A stretch of 64,000 nucleotides of DNA from the NCBI RefSeq assembly GCF_021603585.1, contig NZ_BQHI01000001.1:1-64000 (forward strand), written 5' to 3'. The notes below the pieces were generated by a model that saw only the letters and a list, made by a program, of their open reading frames with translations, ran no database searches and was not told the origin of the DNA. Position numbers and translations under genes: made by a program. Positions 35,777-44,365 of this stretch are shown here, piece after piece. This stretch comes from Pseudomonas sputi (GTDB lineage: Bacteria > Pseudomonadota > Gammaproteobacteria > Pseudomonadales > Pseudomonadaceae). Every line of letters starts with the position of its first letter. The first letter of the stretch is position 1.

Positions 35777-38197
35777 GTGAAAAACTCCACCGCCAAAAAC
35801 AAAAAATCACCTTGGTTGCCGCTAGCGCTCGCGTTGGCGGTCAACGCCGCCATGCCGATGGCTTTCGCCGCCGAAGCCATTCACATCCGCGCACAGCCGC
35901 TGGGGCAGGCCTTGAGCGAACTGGGTCAGCAAACGTCCTTGCAGGTGTTTTTCAGCCCGGACCTGGTCGCCGGCAAACAGGCGCCGGCCGTGGACGGTAA
36001 CCTTTCTCCGGAGCAGGCCCTGCGCCAGTTGCTGCAAGGCAGCGGTCTGGATTATCAGATCAATGAAGGTTCAGTGACGCTGTCGCCGGCCCCGACTGCC
36101 GCCACCGGCCCGCTGGAGCTGGGCGTGACCGACATCAAAGTGGTCGGCGACTGGCTGGGTGACGCCGACGCCGCCGTGGTGCAGAACCACCCCGGCGCAC
36201 GCACGGTGATCCGCCGCGAAGCGATGGTCGAGCAGGGCGCCATGAACGTCGGCGACGTGTTGCGCCGTGTGCCGGGCGTGCAGGTGCAGGAAGCCAACGG
36301 CACCGGCGGCAGCGATATTTCGCTGAACGTCGGCGTGCGGGGTCTGACTTCGCGCCTGTCGCCGCGCTCGACGGTGTTGATCGACGGCGTGCCGGCCGCT
36401 TTTGCCCCGTACGGCCAGCCGCAGCTGTCGATGGCGCCGATCTCTTCCGGCAACCTCGACAGCATTGACGTGGTCCGGGGTGCCGGCTCCGTGCGTTACG
36501 GGCCGCAGAACGTCGGCGGCGTGATCAACTTCGTGACCCGCGCGATCCCGGAAAAAACCACCGGTGAAATCGGAACCACTCTGGAAACCTCGCAGCACGG
36601 TGGCTGGAAACACATCGATACCGCATTTCTCGGCGGCACCGCCGACAACGGCATCGGCATGGCGCTGTTGTACTCGGGCGTCAACGGCAACGGTTACCGC
36701 GAGCGCAACAACGGCAACGACATCGACGACGTGATCCTCAAGACTCACTGGGCGCCGACCGATCAGGACGATTTCAGCCTCAACTTCCACTACTACGACG
36801 CCAGCGCTGACATGCCCGGCGGCCTGACGCAGAAGCAGTACGACGACAAACCGTTCCAGTCCGACCGCGACTACGACGGCTTCAGCGGCCGCCGCAAGGA
36901 CGTGTCGTTCAAGTGGATCCGGCAGATCGACGAGCGTACTCAGGCCGAAGTGCTGACCTACTATTCCGACAGCTTTCGCGGCAGCACCATCGCCGCCCGC
37001 GATCAGAAAACCCTCAGCACGTTCCCGCGTTCCTACTACACGCTGGGCATTGAGCCGCGTGTCTCGCGCGTGTTTGACGTCGGCCCGACCACCCAGGAAG
37101 TCAGCGTCGGTTACCGTTATTTGAAAGAAGCGATGCACGAGCAATCGAGCCGTCTGGCGCTGGTCAACAATGTGCCGGTGGTTACCAAGACCTCCGATGG
37201 TCACGTGTTCCAGGATCGCACTGGTGGCACCGAGGCCAACGCGGTGTACATCGACAACAAGATCGACGTCGGCAACTGGACCGTGACCCCGGGCATTCGC
37301 TTCGAGCACATCAGCACCGACTGGCACGACCGCGCCGTGCTCGACACCGCCGGCAAACGCGTCCCGGAGAAAAACCGCAGCATCGAAAGCAACGAGCCGC
37401 TGCCGGCCCTGAGCGTGATGTATCACCTGTCCGATGCGTGGAAATTGTTCGCCAACTACGAGACCTCGTTCGGCAGCCTGCAATACTTCCAGCTCGGCCA
37501 GGGCGGCTCGGGTGACCAGACCGCCAATGGCCTGGAACCTGAGAAAGCCAAGACCTACGAAATCGGCACGCGCTACAACGATGATGTGTGGGGCGGGGAA
37601 GTGACGCTGTTCTACATCGACTTCGATGACGAACTGCAATACATCAGCAACGACGTGGGCTGGACCAACCTCGGCGCGACCAAGCACCAGGGTATCGAAG
37701 CGTCGGTGCACTACGACATGGCAGCGCTTGACCCGCGTCTCGACGGCCTGACCGCCAACGCCGGTTTCACTTACACCCGTGCGACCTATGAAGGCGAGAT
37801 CCCGGGATTCAAGGGCCGCGACCTGCCGTTCTACTCCCGCCAGGTGGCGACCGTCGGCCTGCGTTACGACATCAACCGCTGGACCTACAACATCGACGGT
37901 TTTGCCCAGTCCAAACAGCGCTCGCCGGGCACCGGCGTGAATGCTGATGGCAGCTTCAATGGCAATTACATCACCGAAGGCACGGCGGACGGTCAGTACG
38001 GCGACATTCCGGGCTACGTGACCTGGAACGTGCGCGGCGGCTATGACTTCGGTTCGCAGCTCTCCAACCTGAAACTCGGCGCCGGGGTGAAAAACATCTT
38101 CGACAAGCAGTACTTCACCCGCTCCAGCGACAACAACTCGGGGATTTACGTGGGGACGCCGCGGACGTTCTTCGTGCAGGCCAGCGTCGGTTTCTGA
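35777..38197 (+). CDS. fecA: ferric citrate outer-membrane receptor FecA
   Basis: An 806-residue TonB-dependent receptor. After the signal peptide (AMPMAFA), an STN signalling domain covers about residues 33-110, then the plug and barrel. VVGDWLGDA, GARTVIRREA, FAPYGQPQLS, VRYGPQNVGGVINFVTRAIP, GGTADNGIG.ALLYSG and ADMPGGL match E. coli FecA at many positions, so the ferric dicitrate assignment is strong. The start is a GTG with AGGA eleven bases before it. Transport genes fecBCDE are absent here. Confidence 0.93.
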   Translation: MKNSTAKNKKSPWLPLALALAVNAAMPMAFAAEAIHIRAQPLGQALSELGQQTSLQVFFSPDLVAGKQAPAVDGNLSPEQALRQLLQGSGLDYQINEGSVTLSPAPTAATGPLELGVTDIKVVGDWLGDADAAVVQNHPGARTVIRREAMVEQGAMNVGDVLRRVPGVQVQEANGTGGSDISLNVGVRGLTSRLSPRSTVLIDGVPAAFAPYGQPQLSMAPISSGNLDSIDVVRGAGSVRYGPQNVGGVINFVTRAIPEKTTGEIGTTLETSQHGGWKHIDTAFLGGTADNGIGMALLYSGVNGNGYRERNNGNDIDDVILKTHWAPTDQDDFSLNFHYYDASADMPGGLTQKQYDDKPFQSDRDYDGFSGRRKDVSFKWIRQIDERTQAEVLTYYSDSFRGSTIAARDQKTLSTFPRSYYTLGIEPRVSRVFDVGPTTQEVSVGYRYLKEAMHEQSSRLALVNNVPVVTKTSDGHVFQDRTGGTEANAVYIDNKIDVGNWTVTPGIRFEHISTDWHDRAVLDTAGKRVPEKNRSIESNEPLPALSVMYHLSDAWKLFANYETSFGSLQYFQLGQGGSGDQTANGLEPEKAKTYEIGTRYNDDVWGGEVTLFYIDFDDELQYISNDVGWTNLGATKHQGIEASVHYDMAALDPRLDGLTANAGFTYTRATYEGEIPGFKGRDLPFYSRQVATVGLRYDINRWTYNIDGFAQSKQRSPGTGVNADGSFNGNYITEGTADGQYGDIPGYVTWNVRGGYDFGSQLSNLKLGAGVKNIFDKQYFTRSSDNNSGIYVGTPRTFFVQASVGF

Positions 38198-38209
38198 TCT
38201 GCACTGATT

Positions 38210-38239
38210 GTTCCCACGTCGAATCGTCTGCGTGGGAAC
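38210..38239. terminator. hairpin repeat between fecA and the MFS gene
   Basis: GTTCCCACG and CGTGGGAAC form a nine-bp stem. It is the short version of a Pseudomonas repeat seen in long form at 62298-62407, between two converging genes, and may end both transcripts. Confidence 0.6.
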
Positions 38240-38262
38240 GATCTGAACAGATCAGATCAGTC

Positions 38263-39414
38263 TCAGACCTTCAGCGCTTTCCCGCCGATTGCCACCGCCA
38301 CCAGCAACGTCGCCATCAACCCGAAGGCAAAACTCAGGCTGCTGGCGTGGGCGACAAATCCGATCACCGCCGGCCCCGCCAGAATCCCCGCATACCCCAG
38401 CGTAGTGATTGCCGGCACGGCGATGCTTTCCGGCATCACCGTCTGCTTGCCCACCGCCGTGTACAGCACCGGTACGATGTTCGAACAGCCGGCGCCGACC
38501 AGCGCATAACCCAGCAGCGCGGCTTGCCAGCTCGGGGCGAAGGTCGCCAGAAACAATCCCGCCGCCGCCAGCAGACCGCCAAACAGAATGATCCGGGTCG
38601 CACCCAATGCGCGTACGATCCGGTCACCGGTCAAACGGCCGGCCGTCATGGTCAATGCGAACGCTGCGTAACCCAATCCCGCATAGGCCGTGTCGATCCC
38701 GCGCTCCTGCGCCAGGAACACCGCGCTCCAGTCCAGCGCTGCGCCTTCGGTGAGGAACACGATGAAGCACATGCCGCCGATGAACAGCACGATCCCGTGG
38801 GGCACCGCAAACGCCGGCCCCGAGCTTTCACTGCCGTAAGGCAGCATGTGCGGCACCGCCATGAACAACGCCGCGATCAGCACCACGACCACCACCAGCA
38901 TCGCGGCCAGCGGCGACAGCCCGAGACCGAGCAGGGCGCTCACGCCCGCCGCGCCGACAATCCCGCCGAGGCTGAACAGGCCGTGAAACCCCGACATCAT
39001 GTTCTTGCCGCTGGCCCGCTCGACGATCACCGCTTGCAGGTTCACCGTCGAATCCACCGTGCCGAGCCCGGCACCGAACATGAACAGCGTGGCGATCAAC
39101 GCCGGGATCGACGACACCGTCGCCAGCAACGGCAACGCCGCGCAGATCAGCAGCGTGCCGCCGGTGGCCACCTTGCGGCAGCCAAACCGGGTGGCCAGAA
39201 TCCCTGCCAGCGGCATCGCCAGAATCGAACCGACGCCCAGGCACAGTAGCAACAACCCCAGCGTCCCTTCATCGAGCCCGGCCCGTGCCTTGGCATACGG
39301 CACCAGCGGTGCCCACGCGGCAATGCCGAGCCCGGCGATGAAGAAGGCGATGCGCGTGGACATCTGTTGCAGGCGTCCGGGGGCGAGGGGAGGCGGGGTG
39401 TTGATGGCAGTCAT
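38263..39414 (-). CDS. MFS transporter, YbjJ-like
   Basis: A 383-residue, 12-helix permease. LAGILATRFGCRKVATGG is the loop 2-3 motif, and FMFGAGLGTVDSTVNLQAV resembles YbjJ-type transporters of unknown substrate. No catabolic or regulatory gene is adjacent, so the cargo cannot be inferred. Confidence 0.82.
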   Translation of the reverse strand: MTAINTPPPLAPGRLQQMSTRIAFFIAGLGIAAWAPLVPYAKARAGLDEGTLGLLLLCLGVGSILAMPLAGILATRFGCRKVATGGTLLICAALPLLATVSSIPALIATLFMFGAGLGTVDSTVNLQAVIVERASGKNMMSGFHGLFSLGGIVGAAGVSALLGLGLSPLAAMLVVVVVLIAALFMAVPHMLPYGSESSGPAFAVPHGIVLFIGGMCFIVFLTEGAALDWSAVFLAQERGIDTAYAGLGYAAFALTMTAGRLTGDRIVRALGATRIILFGGLLAAAGLFLATFAPSWQAALLGYALVGAGCSNIVPVLYTAVGKQTVMPESIAVPAITTLGYAGILAGPAVIGFVAHASSLSFAFGLMATLLVAVAIGGKALKV

Positions 39415-39533
39415 GAAACGTCCTTGGTCTTGCGGTCAATGGCGTGATGCAGGGCAACATCGTTGCACATCAGTCCATGGGCCGCGACCTTGAGTTCCTG
39501 ATGCGGGTGGTTTTACTCGGTTTGAGGGAGGGT

Positions 39534-39555
39534 AGTCCCTTGCAGGCAAGGGACT
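39534..39555. repeat. perfect ten-bp hairpin
   Basis: AGTCCCTTGC and GCAAGGGACT with AG between, followed on the plus strand by TTTTAT. It lies between the start of the MFS gene and the end of the type VI operon. The T tail is on the side opposite to nearby transcription, so its use as a terminator is doubtful. Confidence 0.5.
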
Positions 39556-39623
39556 TTTATCAAAAAAGAGAAAGCACACAACAACCTGGGTGCTTGTCCT
39601 GACATCCTTGAATGACATGCATG

Positions 39624-40961
39624 CTATTGGGTAATCCCAGGTAGTGGGCGCACGCTTTTCAGTGTGCGCAACAATTGTTCTTTTACTTCTTCAAAACCCA
39701 GTGGTTGACCATTGGCGAAGCTTTCGACTTTCAGCACCAGCTCAGGTCTGTTCTCAGTATTTGTATGCCCGGCGGTGAGGGTAAAACGTTCCGAGGTCTC
39801 GCGCTTGCCGGTATCCGGATCGACCCCTCGATAGCGAGACCCTCCGATAACTCCGTCGATATTCCCTATCTTGGTAGATTCTGGACCAAAGCGATTCAGC
39901 TCCACCGAATTCGGAAACGGGTTGGTGAACATCGCGGAGGTTAATAAGGGCAAAAGCTTGAGGGATTTATCAATGTTATTACTCAAGTTCAGACTGTAAA
40001 GAAGACTTGGGTTTTTTATGGGGTGCCATGCCAGTGTGATGGCGTAGTTCTCGGTGCCATTGTCGCGGATAAAACCGAAAGGCAGGCAGAATCCTGATTC
40101 TAATGGAACCTCGAATTTCTGGCGTGAGCGGAAACTTCTTAGAACTTCGCGAGCTTTTGGTGCGATAGTTTCCAATGTCTGTTGGGTGTTGTCGTCTGAG
40201 TTGTTGGAATTAAACGTGAAGCGATAAATTCGCTCATTGCGCCATAATAACGCGATCAGTTTTCCGGGCGTCCAGGTAATTTGGGCATCGACTATGTTCC
40301 AGTCGATGTAACGCTCTTGCTCATATTGTGAGTCAGTCGGGTAAGTCAAGAGTTCTTTTTGATAGCCTTGAAGTTCTGTCCTGAGCTTCTCGGTTGGACG
40401 CCCATTTTTATCAAAGTCATCGATAAGGTCGTTGAGCAGAACGATTTCTGAATAAAGTTTGCTCAATCGTACTTGTGCGTCTTCCAGTGCATGCCGCTCT
40501 GCTTTCAAAACGTTGAATTTTTCGGGGTTACTCTGCTCCAGATCCCAAGTCAATTTTTGCTTTAGGGAATCTATCTTTTTTTCGATGACGCGTGATTGCG
40601 CGCCTTCGATATCAGGGCCATGGCGATTCTTAAATTGCTGAAATATAGCCAGCGTCGTCACTGGGCTGACTTCAATGTCAAAGAGGTAGCCGTTTTTATT
40701 GAAGGGGGTATTGCCATAACTCAGCTGTTTGTCGCTGGGATCGATATTTGGCGAATAAATACCAAATTCCGGATAATTCCAGTGCCCACCCGCGACGTGC
40801 CATTCAATATCGCCCGGTACTTCGAACTGTGTACGTCCGAGGCATTCGGTATGCCATTGGGCAGGAGCTACAATTTGTGGAGGGAGCTTTTCCGCAGGCG
40901 CTGAATTTGCCCAAACCTCTATCGGCGTCAGAAGTGCCAGTATCAGGCGCAGTTGGCGCAT
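39624..40961 (-). CDS. type VI phospholipase immunity protein (Tli4/Tli5-like)
   Basis: A 445-residue exported protein. MRQLRLILALLTPIEVWANS looks like a signal peptide. A coiled-coil-like stretch lies near residues 125-205, and the C-terminal half with ESGFCLPFGFIRDNGTENY resembles the Tli4 C-terminal domain as I recall it. It begins on the last base of the phospholipase D gene. Periplasmic location and position after the effector fit an immunity role, as with PA3488 next to pldA. AT-richer than its left and right neighbours. Confidence 0.75.
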   Translation of the reverse strand: MRQLRLILALLTPIEVWANSAPAEKLPPQIVAPAQWHTECLGRTQFEVPGDIEWHVAGGHWNYPEFGIYSPNIDPSDKQLSYGNTPFNKNGYLFDIEVSPVTTLAIFQQFKNRHGPDIEGAQSRVIEKKIDSLKQKLTWDLEQSNPEKFNVLKAERHALEDAQVRLSKLYSEIVLLNDLIDDFDKNGRPTEKLRTELQGYQKELLTYPTDSQYEQERYIDWNIVDAQITWTPGKLIALLWRNERIYRFTFNSNNSDDNTQQTLETIAPKAREVLRSFRSRQKFEVPLESGFCLPFGFIRDNGTENYAITLAWHPIKNPSLLYSLNLSNNIDKSLKLLPLLTSAMFTNPFPNSVELNRFGPESTKIGNIDGVIGGSRYRGVDPDTGKRETSERFTLTAGHTNTENRPELVLKVESFANGQPLGFEEVKEQLLRTLKSVRPLPGITQ

Positions 40962-43900
40962 CAGGTTCTTTCCTTGTTCTGAGTATCTTGCGCCAATACG
41001 GCATAGTGCTGAGACGGTTCCGTCCTGTCGCGCATGGGTTCGATTTTAGCCAGAATCGTAAGGTTGAATCCGGAGTTGTTGTTTTCGTACTTTGTCCAGT
41101 GGATCGGAAGCGCTGTAATGAATCCACGGATGGTGGTTGGATGCTGGCCGACCATGGGTTTTTTCCAGAATTCTTTTTCAAAGGGCATGGCGTTGCTTGA
41201 ACCCTCACCAGCGGTCCCAGTTGATGAGGGAGGCGCTACTTTAACCTGGCCCCATTGTGGCCATATCGATGCGTTATTGCGAGGGATGTGCAGGAAGGCT
41301 TGCTCATAGGCTTGCGCATTTTCTATGGCTTGCTGCTGGATCGCCTGCCAGGTCGAGGGCGCAGCAGGCTTCTCGATGACTTTCTCCAGATCACTGGCGG
41401 GTTTGATTGAATCTTCCCGTGGCTGTGCATCCAGGGCAAAAATTTTGCGCCACAAGTCGGTTCGCAATTGTTTGATTTGAGGGCATACCGGATATTGCGA
41501 TCGGCCATTGATCGACGTTGGAAGGGACGCTGATCCTGCCACGATAACCGCCAACTCGGAGTCGCGGTCTCCCATCTGGCTCCGATCGTTTATGTTGGCG
41601 CTACCGAGAATGGCGATCCGGTCGTCGGCGATCAGCAATTTGCTGTGAATATAAATCTGTTCAGTCACCGGTTGACCATTGAGCTTCTCCCAGGAACGGA
41701 GATTCAACAAAGTCAGGTAGCGACTCCATTTTTCGTCTTCAAATACTTTTGTAGGTCCGGTGCCTTTGACAAATTCGATACCCGCCACAGCCTGGGCTTC
41801 TGTCTTGCCTCTGTCCATTTGAGCCTTGATAGCCATCGCTCTCTGGATACGCTTGATCAGACTCTTATCACCCAGCGAAATGCTTTGCATGGTCAGGTGT
41901 ACTTGTGACATCAGGTTCAACGCATTCAATGGTCCCTCCGGATGAACGGGAAGGACCATATAGACGTGGAAGTCCTCGCCCATTTCGATGGCCCGTTCAA
42001 TACGATCAGCGAGAGCCTCGCAAAGGGTGTTCTTTATTACGCTTTGTGGTGTCTGCATACCTTTGAGAGTTTCGACGGTGGACTGGTTGCCCAGCACTTG
42101 TAACATCCCTTGGGTGAAAGTCTCCGCCTCCTTATTCCGAATCATCTTTGCGAGTTCGAAATAGTTCACATTGGCCAGTTTTTTCGGATCGCTTTTTATA
42201 TCTCCCAACCGCAAGCGCTCTTTGTACAGGTCGTAGCCGGGTAATCCTTCAATCTTCATCAAGCTTTGCATAGGCCCGGCAGTGACTGCTGCAGTTTCAG
42301 CACTGTCTGCACCGTATTCACTTTGGAAGAACTGGTTTTCGATGTAAATGAAATGCTGGGCGCCAGAAATGGCCTGAAGCATGGCGTGCATGCAATTGGC
42401 CTGAACGCCTGAAGGGGAGGACGATGTGAGGCTATGCCCTGCTTTGGTAGCGCCTTGGCGCTCCTCGTTTTGCATGCGAAGTGGAGCGCTGCGTAACACC
42501 TGTATGTTCATGCCTCCCTTGGGCGCCACACGCTCAGGCTGCGCAAGGTAGTGCGCCTTGAACGGAATCGGTTCCAGGTTCTTGTGGGCAAATTTCAGCA
42601 GGCCTGTCAGCACGCTTGGCATCTTTTGCACCTTGCCGTCGAAGCGTGCCTGCAAGCTGTTCCAGCGGTCGATGAAGTTGCGCGACAGGTCATAAACAGA
42701 GCTGCCCTCCAGGCGCATGTGGACGTCGTGCCAGGGCATGCGCGGTTGTTTTTCGCTGTTGAGCATCATCCCGCCGGGTGGCAGCAAGCGGGTCGCGGGA
42801 TCCGCCAGGAACGAATAGGGTTTGCCCACCTGTTCAGTGCTCAAGCGGTCGAGAACTGAATGCAGGTAGAGGATGAAGGGGGTGGAGATCTTCTCGAACT
42901 CATCGATCGCCTTCGCCGTGAGGATCGGGGAGGGCGTGTTGTTGATCCAGGCGTAAAAGGCTCCCAGCCCGGTTTGCTGGATCCACAGACTGGTCAGCTC
43001 GCTGCCTTCGTTCAGCAGCTTTTCTGTGAGTTGCCCCCCGGACTTGATGATCTGGGTGGCCCAGGCAGACAAGTCCTGCTGAAGCTGATCGGCGTGTGGC
43101 GCGACGCTTTGCTGCCAGGCTTGCACTTCGCCCTTGAGCCGGTTGACCTGCGTTTGCAGTTTGGCGCGACCGGGTTGAGTGACGGAGGTCACGGCCGGGA
43201 TTTTCTGTTGCGCGCGCACCAGCCAGTTCTCGACCCGTTGCTGAATCGCCGAGGCCTGCTCCGGTTTATCCAGCGCCACGCCGATGGCCGTGCTGATGGA
43301 TTTCGCTTCCTGGCGCAGTTCGGTCAGGGCGCTGTCGGTCTTTTGCAGCGTCTGGACTTCCTGATCCATGGTGCTGACGGCGCCATCGAGCGACGTTTTC
43401 CACTGGCGCAGGCTCTTTTTCCAGTCCTCCAGATTGTCACCGGTCAACTGTTTCTGAAGGAATTCGGCAATGTAGATCACGCCGCCGGTGGAGTACGCCG
43501 CGCCTGCCCCGAGCAAGCGCAAACCATCCTTGCCCTTGTCTGCGAACCACTCGCCCGTGTCTTTTTTTGCCTGGCGCAGGACGTTGAACATCTTGTTGTC
43601 CATGGCCCAGGCAAAGGCGCGCTGGCCCTTGCTCAGAGCATCGCCTTCCATCAACGCGGCGCCGATCAGTTCGACGGTGGTCATGTAAGGGTATTGCTTG
43701 TGTGCCTCGATTTCCGTGAGTGGCGGGATGCACGGGTTGTAAAACTCGTTCGCGGTTCTGCCGTTTGCAGCCAGGCGAAAGTTGTTGTCATCACGGCGAC
43801 CGTAAGCCAGATCGATCCCGCCGACGTAGGCAATTTCGTTGTCGATCACCACCATTTTCTGGTGATGAGAAAAGAACAGTCCCAAGGTGCCCATGTCACT

Positions 43901-44365
43901 TTGTTGAATCGCCGGCAGGCACCAGACTTTTTTCTTTGGCAGACCGGCGTTCAAAACGAAGGCGGCCACCATGGTCTCCAGGTCACCGGTATCGACGGCA
44001 GCCTTGGGCGACAGCCAGGGCATGAGATAAATGTCGGGTGTTTCGCCCGATTTGCGCAATGCATGATTCAAACAGTCCCAGAGGCGAACATCACCTTCCA
44101 GCCGCACTTCGTAGTTGATCTGCCAGCCGGAAATGAAGATCGATTTCTTGGCATTTTTTATCGCATTGGCAACGTCCTTGAAGTAATCGCTACCGGTGGT
44201 GAAGAACTTGACCTGGTTCCCCGAGCGCTCAGGTGAAAAGGCTTCCCCGAATTTGCCATTGCCTTTGATGAACCAGCCCGGGGCGGATGTCGCGGTGTAG
44301 GCTTCGCCGTCTTTCGAGTTCAACTGGTTCAATTGTTTGGGCTGAACGCCATTCAGGTTGCTCAT
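40961..44365 (-). CDS. type VI effector phospholipase D (Tle5/PldA-like)
   Basis: A 1134-residue enzyme of about PldA's length. Two complete HKD motifs are seen: HHQKMVVIDNEIAYVGGID near residue 168 and HSKLLIADDRIAILGSAN near residue 905, giving the paired active site that hydrolyses phosphatidylethanolamine-type lipids. The middle (about 300-480) is a long helical insert. There is no signal peptide, so VgrG delivery is expected; its start overlaps the vgrG stop by four bases. GC content drops in the distal part (about 42540 to the end), suggesting a mosaic gene. Confidence 0.88.
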   Translation of the reverse strand: MSNLNGVQPKQLNQLNSKDGEAYTATSAPGWFIKGNGKFGEAFSPERSGNQVKFFTTGSDYFKDVANAIKNAKKSIFISGWQINYEVRLEGDVRLWDCLNHALRKSGETPDIYLMPWLSPKAAVDTGDLETMVAAFVLNAGLPKKKVWCLPAIQQSDMGTLGLFFSHHQKMVVIDNEIAYVGGIDLAYGRRDDNNFRLAANGRTANEFYNPCIPPLTEIEAHKQYPYMTTVELIGAALMEGDALSKGQRAFAWAMDNKMFNVLRQAKKDTGEWFADKGKDGLRLLGAGAAYSTGGVIYIAEFLQKQLTGDNLEDWKKSLRQWKTSLDGAVSTMDQEVQTLQKTDSALTELRQEAKSISTAIGVALDKPEQASAIQQRVENWLVRAQQKIPAVTSVTQPGRAKLQTQVNRLKGEVQAWQQSVAPHADQLQQDLSAWATQIIKSGGQLTEKLLNEGSELTSLWIQQTGLGAFYAWINNTPSPILTAKAIDEFEKISTPFILYLHSVLDRLSTEQVGKPYSFLADPATRLLPPGGMMLNSEKQPRMPWHDVHMRLEGSSVYDLSRNFIDRWNSLQARFDGKVQKMPSVLTGLLKFAHKNLEPIPFKAHYLAQPERVAPKGGMNIQVLRSAPLRMQNEERQGATKAGHSLTSSSPSGVQANCMHAMLQAISGAQHFIYIENQFFQSEYGADSAETAAVTAGPMQSLMKIEGLPGYDLYKERLRLGDIKSDPKKLANVNYFELAKMIRNKEAETFTQGMLQVLGNQSTVETLKGMQTPQSVIKNTLCEALADRIERAIEMGEDFHVYMVLPVHPEGPLNALNLMSQVHLTMQSISLGDKSLIKRIQRAMAIKAQMDRGKTEAQAVAGIEFVKGTGPTKVFEDEKWSRYLTLLNLRSWEKLNGQPVTEQIYIHSKLLIADDRIAILGSANINDRSQMGDRDSELAVIVAGSASLPTSINGRSQYPVCPQIKQLRTDLWRKIFALDAQPREDSIKPASDLEKVIEKPAAPSTWQAIQQQAIENAQAYEQAFLHIPRNNASIWPQWGQVKVAPPSSTGTAGEGSSNAMPFEKEFWKKPMVGQHPTTIRGFITALPIHWTKYENNNSGFNLTILAKIEPMRDRTEPSQHYAVLAQDTQNKERT